A stretch of DNA of 15,428 bases, taken from Sutterella sp. (GTDB lineage: Bacteria > Pseudomonadota > Gammaproteobacteria > Burkholderiales > Burkholderiaceae_F). Shown here in pieces: positions 1 to 6,638 of this stretch. Location: contig JAHHRF010000041.1 of the NCBI GenBank assembly GCA_020025955.1, positions 1-15,428 of the forward strand. Direction: 5' to 3'. The position numbers and the translations under genes were made by a program. The notes below the pieces were generated by a model. It saw only the letters and a program-made list of their open reading frames with translations, did not search any database and was not told where the DNA came from. Position 1 is the first letter of the stretch, and the number at the start of each line of letters is the position of its first letter.

Positions 1-2
1 AA

Positions 3-92
3 CTTCTTGAGTCGGGTGAACTTTTACGCCTTGCGAAAGAACGAGCCAAAATTGAAGAGGAACTACTCCAGAATGGCTGGGCTGAGTGGTAA
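3..92 (+). CDS. C-terminal end of an unidentified protein (partial)
   Basis: The window opens inside a plus-strand reading frame that runs 29 codons to a TAA stop at 90-92. The visible tail is rich in Glu, Leu, Lys and Arg, then ends with a Trp-rich tip (NGWAEW). This is a helical, probably coiled-coil tail. Such tails are common at the C-terminus of ABC-F ATPases, but the fragment is too short to assign, and I offer that only as one possibility. It is followed after 40 bases by a good plus-strand intrinsic terminator, which supports a real gene end. The gene converges on the minus-strand symporter gene. Confidence 0.55.
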   Translation, partial: LLESGELLRLAKERAKIEEELLQNGWAEW

Positions 93-132
93 GTCATAAC
101 GAGTTGCCCAGTCAGGGCAAGGAATCACACGT

Positions 133-170
133 CAAGGGGCAGTGCCAATGGCACCGCCCCTTGTGTTTTC
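133..170 (+). terminator. Intrinsic terminator of the left-edge plus-strand gene
   Basis: Arms 133-146 and 150-163 pair over 14 positions with one mismatch around a 3-base loop (AAT). On the plus strand the stem is followed by a T-rich tract (TGTGTTTTCGTT). The minus-strand side has no T tract, so it mainly serves the plus-strand gene, although it lies only 9 bases beyond the symporter stop and may also protect that mRNA's 3' end. Confidence 0.8.
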
Positions 171-171
171 G

Positions 172-1512
172 TTAGTCATTTAAGCGCTTGGTGCGCAACA
201 CCAGAATCGCCAGGACCATCACCGTGCCCGAGACCGCCATCCCCACGATGGGAAGCCACCCTGCCCACGGCGCCTCAACGAAGAGCTTAGAGAGTCCCAG
301 TGCACCCCCAAGGCTCGAGGCAATCAGCCAGCCCTTTAACGGTGCCTCACGTTCCATTACCAAGGCCACAAAGAGGGGAACGGCTACGCCTGGCACAAAG
401 AACCCATAGGCGCTCAAGAGTAACCCAATGATATTGGGGTAGAGCGTCGCCACGATCGCCGCCACCGCCCCCAAGAGGGCCAAACTAAAGCGCAGTCGAC
501 CAATGCTGGCATGCCCCAAGACCGTATGTTCCACAATGACGCCCGTGGAAAAAAGAACCGTATCCACGGAGCCTGAGAGCGCACTCATCAAGCCTAAGGC
601 CAACATCACTTTGATGAACACCGGCATGGGCGCGTCGTCTGCTAACCACCCTGCAATGGGGGAAGCGTTTTCTAAATTCATGAGCCCCAAAAAGACGATG
701 ATCACCCCAAAAAGAGCCAATAAGGGCGCGGCACTCCACGCGGCCCAACGGGCTGTTTGCGCGCTTTTCGCGGATAACGATCGCGAAAACATGTCGGGCC
801 CCACCACGTAGGAAAAGCCCACCACGAGACCGAGCTGCAAAATCACCTCAGGGGTAAAGGCGTCGGTGGGTTGCCAGTCAAGCGTGGCTACCGTCTCGGG
901 CGCATTAAAGAGCAACCACCCAGCAGCCAGCCCAAAGCCCCCCACTAAGAGGATCGCCTGTAAGGCATCGGTGTAGATCACGCCACGCTGCCCCGAGAGC
1001 GCCGTATGGAGCAAAATCACGGTGACCAGCACGATAAAGGCGATGTTCGCGCTCGTGGGGCTAACGAGCTCCAACAAAATGACATGGAGCGCGGCAAACT
1101 GCGCCGCCACAATCGCGAGCCAACTCACCGCAATAATGCCCCCGGAGAGTTGAGCAGGAAGGCGACCTGCCACCTTTTCGACGACGTGTGGGAGACTCAA
1201 CGCGTTTAAGCGTCGAACCTTGGGGGCAATGAGCCAACCGTGAAGAAGTAGCCCCATCACGCCCACGCCCATCCAGAGGTAAGCTCCAGAGCCGTAGTGC
1301 CGCACCAAGGCGCCCATCCCAATCGTGGCCGACGAGCCAATAATCGTTGAGACGAGCGAAAGGGCGCACAGTAGCACCCCGATGCCAGCCCCCGCCGTCA
1401 CGAAGTCTTTAAATCCTTCTCGAAGGCGAAAGCCTGCCATCCCTAAAACAACCAGAACCAAGGTATAGAGCAAGAGCCCGACCGTGAGTCCCGTGGTGTA
1501 GCACCACATCAT
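172..1512 (-). CDS. Sodium:solute symporter (SSS/SSF) family permease
   Basis: An integral membrane protein of 446 residues, almost entirely hydrophobic segments (about 12-13 predicted by eye) joined by short loops. The segment GQRGVIYTDALQ matches the SSF signature region, where family members have a similar G-x-x-x-VI-x-TD-x-LQ stretch. The later GSVDTVLFSTGVIVEH segment corresponds to the conserved Ser/Asp-rich helix of the LeuT-fold core. Known SSF proteins use the sodium gradient to import sugars, amino acids, carboxylates, urea or similar solutes; the substrate here cannot be read from sequence. The frame opens further to a TTG at 1528-1530, but I prefer the ATG at 1510-1512. A GGAGGG Shine-Dalgarno (1523-1528) overlaps that TTG and lies 10 bases before the ATG; a second ATG follows directly. 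It lies 173 bases downstream of ugpC in the same orientation, separated by three hairpins, so it may be a weakly coupled distal gene of the ugp transcript. Confidence 0.85.
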   Translation of the reverse strand: MMWCYTTGLTVGLLLYTLVLVVLGMAGFRLREGFKDFVTAGAGIGVLLCALSLVSTIIGSSATIGMGALVRHYGSGAYLWMGVGVMGLLLHGWLIAPKVRRLNALSLPHVVEKVAGRLPAQLSGGIIAVSWLAIVAAQFAALHVILLELVSPTSANIAFIVLVTVILLHTALSGQRGVIYTDALQAILLVGGFGLAAGWLLFNAPETVATLDWQPTDAFTPEVILQLGLVVGFSYVVGPDMFSRSLSAKSAQTARWAAWSAAPLLALFGVIIVFLGLMNLENASPIAGWLADDAPMPVFIKVMLALGLMSALSGSVDTVLFSTGVIVEHTVLGHASIGRLRFSLALLGAVAAIVATLYPNIIGLLLSAYGFFVPGVAVPLFVALVMEREAPLKGWLIASSLGGALGLSKLFVEAPWAGWLPIVGMAVSGTVMVLAILVLRTKRLND

Positions 1513-1522
1513 GAAACGAAAA

Positions 1523-1554
1523 CCCTCCAAAAAAACAAAAGGCCCTCAGGGGCC
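1523..1554 (-). terminator. Terminator-like hairpin whose U-tract abuts the symporter Shine-Dalgarno
   Basis: On the minus strand GGCCC-CTGA-GGGCC (1541-1554) forms a 5-bp GC stem with a tetraloop, followed at once by TTTTGTTTTTTT (1529-1540) and then GGAGGG. Stem plus U-tract is the form of an intrinsic terminator, but it sits inside the leader of the symporter gene, where it could act as an attenuator rather than the end of a unit. Confidence 0.55.
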
Positions 1555-1580
1555 TATTCAACGTGAAGCACACAAAACAG

Positions 1581-1650
1581 AAAGGCCACCCGATCGATAG
1601 CTTCTCTCTCTCATTTCGATAAGAAAAGTTTAACGAATCAGATGGCCTTT
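1581..1650 (-). terminator. Long-armed hairpin downstream of ugpC
   Basis: On the minus strand the arms at 1637-1650 and 1581-1594 pair over 14 positions including two G-U wobbles, with a loop of about 42 bases. The 3' arm is followed by TTTCTGTTTTGTG. It could end the ugp transcript. Its outer arm AAAGGCC could also pair with the downstream terminator-like hairpin (see findings). Confidence 0.45.
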
Positions 1651-1652
1651 AG

Positions 1653-1672
1653 CCCCTCCCATTCGGGAGGGG
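1653..1672 (-). repeat. GC-rich 8-bp hairpin just after ugpC
   Basis: CCCCTCCC (1653-1660) and GGGAGGGG (1665-1672) are perfect inverted repeats around a 4-base loop, 14 bases beyond the ugpC stop. There is no T tract on either side. It may stabilise the 3' end of the ugp mRNA. Confidence 0.5.
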
Positions 1673-1685
1673 GTGCGCACAACCT

Positions 1686-2756
1686 TTAGGGACGGACGCG
1701 CTTGGTGGTTTCCGGATCGAACCAGTACTGGGCACGGGCTTCGAAGTGGATACCGACTTCAGAGTGTGCCTGCGGGACGTACCCGTCGAAGTACACGCGG
1801 AAGACCACGCGGCTGTCCAAGATCTTGCCGTGAACCAAGTGGGAGGCACCGAGTTCTTCAACGGTGTCCACATGGAAGGACCCTTGCCCTTCACCCGGCT
1901 CCAAGGAGACGTGTTCAGGACGAAGACCCAACACCAAGTTGCGGCCCGCAAGGGTGGGCTCGGGCTTGGCTAAACGGATCGTCCAGTCACCGTGCGTAAA
2001 GCTCGCGCCGTCCTGGGAGACCGTACCGTGGATGAGGTTCATGGGAGGCGACCCAATGAAGCTCGCCACAAACATCGTGGCCGGATCGTCGTAGACCTCG
2101 CGAGGGGTGCCAATCTGCTCGGCCACACCGCCGTTCATCACGATCATGCGGTGCGCCAACGTTAAGGCTTCCACCTGGTCATGGGTCACGTAAAGGCTCG
2201 TGGTCTTCAAACGCTCATGGAGCTTTTGAATGCGAAGACGCGTTTCCACACGAAGCTTCGCGTCGAGGTTGGAGAGCGGTTCGTCAAAGAGGAAGGCGGA
2301 AGGTTCACGCACGATGGCGCGCCCCATGGCCACACGCTGACGCTGGCCCCCAGAGAGCTGACGGGGACGACGCTCTAAGAGGTGTTCAAGTTTGAGCATC
2401 TTGGCGGCTTCTTGCACGCGCGACTCAATCTCAGCCTTCGGCACCCCACGGATCTTTAAGCCGTAGGCCATGTTGTCATACACGGTCATATGGGGGTAAA
2501 GGGCGTAGTTCTGGAACACCATGGCGCAGTCGCGGTCCTTGGGTTCGAAGTCATTGACGCGCTGGCCACCGATGATTAAGTCACCACTGGTGATGGGCTC
2601 AAGCCCTGCCACCATACGGAGCAACGTGGACTTACCACAGCCCGAGGGACCGACGATAACGATGAACTCACCGTCTTCGATGTCGACATTAATACCATGC
2701 ACCACTTCGGTGTTCTGGTAGCTCTTACGAATGTTTTTAAGTTGAATGCTTGCCAT
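1686..2756 (-). CDS. ugpC: UgpC, ATP-binding subunit of the sn-glycerol-3-phosphate ABC importer
   Basis: Cytoplasmic ATPase of 356 residues, the usual length of UgpC and other CUT1/MalK-type subunits. All nucleotide-binding motifs are intact: Walker A GPSGCGKST (36-44), Q-loop glutamine at 82, signature LSGGQ (134-138), Walker B FLFDEP (155-160) with catalytic Glu159, D-loop NLDAKL, and switch His192 in VTHDQ. A C-terminal extension of about 120 residues corresponds to the MalK-type regulatory OB-fold domain. It powers uptake of glycerol-3-phosphate or related phosphodiesters through UgpA/UgpE. It is the last gene of the ugpB-A-E-C set, 25 bases after ugpE. The ATG is chosen because MASIQLKNIRKSY is a normal start for this family; the Shine-Dalgarno before it is weak, which suggests translational coupling. 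Sequence alone cannot exclude other CUT1 substrates; the assignment rests on UgpB next door. Confidence 0.92.
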   Translation of the reverse strand: MASIQLKNIRKSYQNTEVVHGINVDIEDGEFIVIVGPSGCGKSTLLRMVAGLEPITSGDLIIGGQRVNDFEPKDRDCAMVFQNYALYPHMTVYDNMAYGLKIRGVPKAEIESRVQEAAKMLKLEHLLERRPRQLSGGQRQRVAMGRAIVREPSAFLFDEPLSNLDAKLRVETRLRIQKLHERLKTTSLYVTHDQVEALTLAHRMIVMNGGVAEQIGTPREVYDDPATMFVASFIGSPPMNLIHGTVSQDGASFTHGDWTIRLAKPEPTLAGRNLVLGLRPEHVSLEPGEGQGSFHVDTVEELGASHLVHGKILDSRVVFRVYFDGYVPQAHSEVGIHFEARAQYWFDPETTKRVRP

Positions 2757-2781
2757 CTTTCTGTATCTCTAACTGTTGGCG

Positions 2782-3630
2782 TTATTTTTCCGTGTCCACA
2801 AGACCCTTCACGAAGAGTCGCTGCATAACCGTGACGACGATGGCCGGAGGAATCATCGCCAACATGGCGGTGGCCATAATGAGGTTCCACTCGTTAGCGG
2901 AGTCCCCGCCCCCGATCATGCGCTTAATCCCGATCACGATCGGATACATGTCTTCGGAGGTCGTCACGAGCAAGGGCCATAAGTACTGATTCCACCCGTA
3001 GATGAACTGAATCACGAACATGGCCGCGATATTGGTCATCGACAAGGGCACCAAAATGGTGAAGAAAAAGCGCATCGGACCCGCGCCGTCCATACGGGCA
3101 GCTTCGGTGAGTTCGTCAGGGACCGTCATAAAGAACTGACGGAAGAGGAAGGTAGCCGTTGCCGAGGCAATCACCGGCAAAATCAACCCGCCCCAGCTGT
3201 CGAGCAAGTGCAAGTTCGCCATCACTTCATAGGTCGGCGTAATACGCACTTCCACGGGCAACATCAACGTGATGAAGATGAGCCAGAAGCAGATATTGCG
3301 ACCAGGGAAGCGGAAGTACACGATGGCAAAGGCCGAGAGTAAGGAAATCAAGATCTTACCGATCGAGATCCCTAACGCCATCATCAAGGACACATAGAGC
3401 ATGTGACCCACCGGAGCGCGCGACCCTTGACCACCCCCTTCAAACAGGATCTGGGTGTAGTTTTCAATGAAGTGCGACCCCGGCAACAAGCTCATCGGCG
3501 CCTGTTCCACCTGAACGGCCGTCTGGGTAGAGGCCACAAAGGCGATATAGACGGGGAAGACCACTAAGAGCACCCCGATAATTAACGTTAAGTGGGTGAA
3601 AAACTTCAACCACGGACGATTTTCTACCAT
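2782..3630 (-). CDS. ugpE: UgpE, inner-membrane permease of the glycerol-3-phosphate ABC importer
   Basis: A 282-residue permease with about six membrane segments, close to the roughly 280 residues of E. coli UgpE. The cytoplasmic EAA loop that docks on the ATPase is clear: EAARMDGAGPMRFFFTILVP, starting at residue 176. It follows a conserved region, LPVEVRITPTYEVM (about 124-137), typical of the MalG/UgpE side of CUT1 permease pairs. UgpE pairs with UgpA to form the translocation pore. The ATG at 3628-3630 is preceded by AAGGGGAA, and only 14 bases separate it from the ugpA stop, so the two are co-translated. No anomaly is seen. Confidence 0.93.
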   Translation of the reverse strand: MVENRPWLKFFTHLTLIIGVLLVVFPVYIAFVASTQTAVQVEQAPMSLLPGSHFIENYTQILFEGGGQGSRAPVGHMLYVSLMMALGISIGKILISLLSAFAIVYFRFPGRNICFWLIFITLMLPVEVRITPTYEVMANLHLLDSWGGLILPVIASATATFLFRQFFMTVPDELTEAARMDGAGPMRFFFTILVPLSMTNIAAMFVIQFIYGWNQYLWPLLVTTSEDMYPIVIGIKRMIGGGDSANEWNLIMATAMLAMIPPAIVVTVMQRLFVKGLVDTEK

Positions 3631-3644
3631 GATGTGTTTTCCCC

Positions 3645-4526
3645 TTAGTAGTTAACGCGACGTTCGATGAAACGGAACTGCACCACCGTGAGCACAATCA
3701 CCATTGCCATCAAGACGACGGACTGCGCGGCCGAGCCACCGAAGTCCATGTTACGGAAGCCGTCCACGAAGACCTTGTAGACCAAGATGTTCGTGTCTTG
3801 ACCCGGACCGCCCATCGTGGTGGCATCCACAATAGCGAACGTGTCAAAGAAGGCGTAGACGATGTTCATGACCAACAAGAAGAAGGTCGTGGGGGAAAGA
3901 AGCGGGAAGACCACCGACCAGAAGCGGCGGAAGGGCCCAGCGCCGTCCATGGCAGCGGCTTCTAATAAGGATTTCGGGATGGCCTGAAGGCCTGCCAAGA
4001 AGAAGATGAAGTTGTAGCTCACCTGCTTCCAAACGGCAGCAATCACCAAAAGCGTTAAGGCCTGGTTGGAATTCACCAAGTAATTCCATTCAATGCCGAA
4101 ATTCTTTAACGCAAAGGCCAAAATCCCCAAGGTGGGGTTAAAGATAAACATCCAGAGCACCCCAGCAATGGCGGGGGCCACAGCGTACGGAATGATCAAG
4201 AACGTCTTATAGGATTCGCTACCGCGAATCACACGGTCAGCGCAGACCGCTAAGAGTAAGCTCAAGGCTAACCCAATCCCTGCTACCAACACCGAGAAGA
4301 CCATGGTGATCTTAAAGCTGTGGATGTAGTTGGGATCGGCAAAGAGTGTTTTGAAGTTTTCGAAACCGACGAAGAAGGTCGTCATCCCGAAAGGATCCTG
4401 CATTAAGACCGATTGGCGAATGGCTTCACCGGCCGGCAGGAAAAAGAAGATAACCGTAATGAGGAGCTGAGGCAGCACCAACAAGTACGGCAACCAATTG
4501 TTCTGAAAATGAACCCGTTTTTGCAC
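3645..4526 (-). CDS. ugpA: UgpA, inner-membrane permease of the glycerol-3-phosphate ABC importer (GTG start)
   Basis: A 293-residue permease with about six membrane segments, matching the length of E. coli UgpA. The EAA loop EAAAMDGAGPFRRFWSVVFP begins at residue 189 and contacts the ATPase. The segment TMGGPGQDTNILVYKVF (MalF-like, C-terminal third) is characteristic of the UgpA side of the pair. The start is a GTG at 4524-4526. A strong AGGAG (4532-4536) sits 5 bases upstream and no in-frame ATG fits better. An unusually long gap of 314 bases separates it from ugpB, whereas ugpA-ugpE-ugpC are packed within 14-25 bases. The operon is thus split into a binding-protein cistron and a membrane/ATPase block. 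Confidence 0.93.
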   Translation of the reverse strand: MQKRVHFQNNWLPYLLVLPQLLITVIFFFLPAGEAIRQSVLMQDPFGMTTFFVGFENFKTLFADPNYIHSFKITMVFSVLVAGIGLALSLLLAVCADRVIRGSESYKTFLIIPYAVAPAIAGVLWMFIFNPTLGILAFALKNFGIEWNYLVNSNQALTLLVIAAVWKQVSYNFIFFLAGLQAIPKSLLEAAAMDGAGPFRRFWSVVFPLLSPTTFFLLVMNIVYAFFDTFAIVDATTMGGPGQDTNILVYKVFVDGFRNMDFGGSAAQSVVLMAMVIVLTVVQFRFIERRVNY

Positions 4527-4715
4527 GATGGCTCCTGCAAGTGCGTCCTATCAACCGTTGCGCCCTCCCATCTTCGCGACAGGAGTCGTTATTTCACGCG
4601 ATACGGCGTCCAGACGAACTCGTGGTGGTTAAGGATCAACGCCCACTTCCCAACAAAGAGAGGAAAGCGAAAAGAAGTGAGGCTGATCGGGGCCTTGAGG
4701 CAGTAAACGCACCAA

Positions 4716-4765
4716 ACCGCACGCCGTTTTTTAGGGGTGTTCGCCACCCCATTTACGAGTGCGGT
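4716..4765 (-). repeat. Nested inverted repeat in the ugpB-ugpA spacer
   Basis: Outer arms ACCGCAC (4716-4722) and GTGCGGT (4759-4765) are perfect 7-base complements. Inside them GGGGTG (4734-4739) and CACCCC (4745-4750) form a 6-bp stem with a 5-base loop. A T6 run (4727-4732) lies in the internal loop as read on the plus strand. Function unknown; it could be an mRNA stabiliser or a processing site. Confidence 0.55.
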
Positions 4766-4796
4766 CTTGGCTTGTCTTTTACCTCAGGCACGAAAC

Positions 4797-4822
4797 GTCA
4801 AGGGGGAGCGAGCCCCCTCGAC
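4797..4822 (-). repeat. Intercistronic hairpin immediately after ugpB
   Basis: AGGGGG (4801-4806) pairs with CCCCCT (4813-4818) around a 6-base loop, and GTC (4797-4799) pairs with GAC (4820-4822) across one mismatch. It starts 18 bases after the ugpB stop and lacks a U-tract. Hairpins in this position often protect the binding-protein mRNA from 3' exonucleases and so raise its level over the permeases; that role is inferred here. Confidence 0.55.
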
Positions 4823-4840
4823 ACGGCTTGGTGGAAAAGA

Positions 4841-6166
4841 TTACTTCTTCTGCGTTACGCGTTCGAAGCGTTCCAACTGAACGTCACCACGTTCCTTGAT
4901 CTTTTCCAAGGCCTTCTTAGCCGAGGTTTGACCCGACCAGACCTTTTCCAATTCTTCGTCAACGATGGTACGGATGTTGGGCATGAAGCCTAAGCGAATC
5001 CCGCGGCTCTTGTCCGTGGACTTCATCATCTGCTTCACAGGCACATCAGCACCCGGATTTTGTTCGTAGTAGCCTTCGCCCTTAACGAGTTCGTAGGCGG
5101 CCTTCGTCACCGGCAAGTAGCCCGTGCGCTTATGGTTAGCGGCCTGAACCTTCGGGTCAGAGAGGAAGTTGAAGAAGTCAGCAACGCAAGCGTTTTCCTT
5201 GTCGTTCTTGCCGGACATCGCCCAGAGCGAGGCACCACCGATGGCGGTGTTCTGCGGCGCATCCTTCACGTCACCATAGTAAGGAAGGGGACGTTCGGAC
5301 CAAGCGAACTTCGCGTTACGGGAGATGTTGGAGCGAGCGCCCGAGGAGCCCATCGTGATCCCACATTCACCGGCGTAGAACGCGGCGTCAGCCAAGTTAC
5401 CACGACCCTTGTAGACAAAGAGGCCTTCCTTATTCATGGCTTCTAAGTCTTCCATGTGGCGAACGAACAAGGGGTCCGTCACCTTCAAGCGTGCCTTGGT
5501 GCCGGCAAAGCCGTTGTTTTCCGAGGCGTATTCGTGGTTGTGCCAGAGGGCAAAGCTTTCCATCTGGGTCCAGCCAATCCAGCTGGTGGTCATCGGGCAA
5601 GCAACGCCAGCCTTCTTCATAGCGGCAGCCGCCGACTTGATTTCATCCCAGGTCTTGGGAAGCTTGTCGTCATCCGTGGGGAGCCCCGCCTTCGCGAAGA
5701 GATCCTTATTGATGTACATAACGGTCGTCGACGAGTTAAACGGGAAACTCACCATACGACCGTCAGAGAGGGAGTAATAGCCATAGACGGCGGGGATATA
5801 AGCCTGCGGATCAAACTTATAGCCAGCCTTGCTCATTAAATCGCCTACGGGAACGATAGCGCCGCCACTATTCATCATAGTAGCCGTACCGACTTCGAAG
5901 ACTTGGAGGATGTTCGGACCACGGTGGGCGCGCTGAGCGGAAATCCCCGTGGACATCGTCTGGTCATAGGTCCCCTTATAGGTGGACGTCAAATGACACT
6001 GCGGATTCTTTTCGTTGAATTCTTTCGTGAGGTCCGCTACCCAGTCACCGAGGGTATTGGACATGGCATGCCAGAGCGTGATTTCCGTCGGAGCCGCCTG
6101 GGCACCCGCGGTTGCGGCCATAAGAATTGCGGCCGTCAAGCCGGCAAGAGTGTGATGTTTGCTCAT
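4841..6166 (-). CDS. ugpB: UgpB, periplasmic sn-glycerol-3-phosphate-binding protein
   Basis: A 441-residue extracytoplasmic solute-binding protein, near the 438 residues of E. coli UgpB. A Sec signal peptide is obvious: a basic N-terminus (MSKHH), a hydrophobic core, and an AQA site with likely cleavage after residue 24. The mature part follows the E. coli UgpB sequence closely in YKGTYDQ, ILQVFEVGTATMM, FPFNSST, KDAPQNTAIGGASLW, TGYLPVTKAAYELV and RLGFMPNIRTIVDEELE. These include the segments that line the ligand pocket in the known structure. It delivers glycerol-3-phosphate, and in E. coli also glycerophosphodiesters, to UgpAE. The ATG has a strong AAAGGAG (6173-6179) 6 bases upstream. 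It is the first gene of the operon. In E. coli the system is induced by phosphate starvation through PhoB; I see no clear Pho box here. Confidence 0.95.
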   Translation of the reverse strand: MSKHHTLAGLTAAILMAATAGAQAAPTEITLWHAMSNTLGDWVADLTKEFNEKNPQCHLTSTYKGTYDQTMSTGISAQRAHRGPNILQVFEVGTATMMNSGGAIVPVGDLMSKAGYKFDPQAYIPAVYGYYSLSDGRMVSFPFNSSTTVMYINKDLFAKAGLPTDDDKLPKTWDEIKSAAAAMKKAGVACPMTTSWIGWTQMESFALWHNHEYASENNGFAGTKARLKVTDPLFVRHMEDLEAMNKEGLFVYKGRGNLADAAFYAGECGITMGSSGARSNISRNAKFAWSERPLPYYGDVKDAPQNTAIGGASLWAMSGKNDKENACVADFFNFLSDPKVQAANHKRTGYLPVTKAAYELVKGEGYYEQNPGADVPVKQMMKSTDKSRGIRLGFMPNIRTIVDEELEKVWSGQTSAKKALEKIKERGDVQLERFERVTQKK

Positions 6167-6188
6167 CTATTTCTCCTTTGAGCAAGGC

Positions 6189-6257
6189 GTTTTACCAGGC
6201 GCTAGCAGCAACGATCCGAGATCGCCCCGAGAGCACTTCCTTATAGGAGGGTAAAAC
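6189..6257 (-). promoter_or_regulatory. Structured 5' leader of ugpB
   Basis: GTTTTACC (6189-6196) and GGTAAAAC (6250-6257) are perfect complements. Between them CGATC-CGA-GATCG (6212-6224) makes a tight hairpin. On the transcribed strand the leader also carries CTCCT (6245-6249), which could pair with the AGGAG of the ugpB Shine-Dalgarno (6173-6177). It does not match any riboswitch class I can recall, and regulation is inferred only. Confidence 0.4.
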
Positions 6258-6274
6258 AATCTCCTGTGGTCACG

Positions 6275-6290
6275 GTTTACATTCATAAAC
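6275..6290. promoter_or_regulatory. Candidate operator dyad just downstream of the ugp start site
   Basis: GTTTACATTCATAAAC has 5-base inverted half-sites (GTTTA/TAAAC) separated by 6 bases. It lies about 10-25 bases past the predicted transcription start, a usual position for a repressor site. The half-sites are short, so chance is possible. Confidence 0.3.
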
Positions 6291-6306
6291 AATGACTACG
6301 GGCTCG

Positions 6307-6336
6307 ATAATAGGAGAAGAGTCGCGGTGCTGTCTA
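6307..6336 (-). promoter_or_regulatory. Sigma-70 promoter of the ugp operon
   Basis: On the minus strand TAGACA (6331-6336), an 18-base spacer and TATTAT (6307-6312) each match the sigma-70 consensus at five of six positions. Transcription would begin near 6300, giving a leader of about 134 bases before the ugpB ATG. Confidence 0.6.
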
Positions 6337-6586
6337 TGGTCAATTCATTGAACAATTTCGCAATTTTCCCTCCGATTTTCGCCTCAACGTTGATATCTCG
6401 GGAATTTCTGGAAACCTCCCATAAATACGTTACTTCATGGTGTGTACTCGCAAAGGATTGCGTGTTTACCCTCGATTTTTACCCATTTGGGGGCAATTTA
6501 CAGAAAGTAAACCGTGGGTTAAGGCGGAGCTTACCCAACACCACCCCATAGAAAGAAAATGCCCTCCCCGAGAGCGACACAGCCCC

Positions 6587-6626
6587 AAAATGAAAGGGCC
6601 CCAACGCATTACGCTGGAGCCCCTTT
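6587..6626 (-). terminator. Intrinsic terminator of yggS
   Basis: On the minus strand the arm at 6615-6626 (complement of TGGAGCCCCTTT) pairs with the arm at 6593-6603, with one bulged base and one G-U pair. It is followed by CATTTT. It starts 13 bases after the yggS stop. Confidence 0.65.
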
Positions 6627-6638
6627 CTGAATGGGTGC

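Larger units (their letters stand above)
4527..4840 (-). other. Non-coding spacer between ugpB and ugpA with structured elements
   Basis: This stretch of 314 bases holds no convincing gene on either strand. It contains two inverted-repeat structures: a G/C-rich hairpin just after the ugpB stop (4797-4822) and a nested stem structure (4716-4765). Otherwise it is mixed sequence ending in the ugpA Shine-Dalgarno. I found no convincing sigma-70 promoter for ugpA. Confidence 0.6.
6167..6638 (-). other. Intergenic region between yggS and ugpB: ugp leader and promoter
   Basis: These 472 bases contain no credible gene. From right to left: the yggS terminator (6587-6626); an AT-richer stretch with no feature I can name (about 6340-6586); a sigma-70-like promoter (6307-6336); a small dyad GTTTACATTCATAAAC (6275-6290); and a leader of about 130 bases containing a perfect 8-bp long-range inverted repeat (6189-6196 with 6250-6257) that encloses a 5-bp hairpin (6212-6224). 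Confidence 0.6.

Noticed and set aside
1513..1530. A TTG start extending the symporter by six residues
   Set aside because: The proposed codon lies inside the GGAGGG Shine-Dalgarno of the ATG at 1510-1512.
4541..4993. A 150-codon plus-strand open frame over the ugpB-ugpA spacer
   Set aside because: Its composition is not protein-like, it runs antisense into ugpB, and it crosses both spacer hairpins. It has no recognisable motif.
6260..6400. A Pho box upstream of ugpB
   Set aside because: I looked for CTGTCAT-type direct repeats because E. coli ugp is PhoB-regulated, but found no convincing pair.
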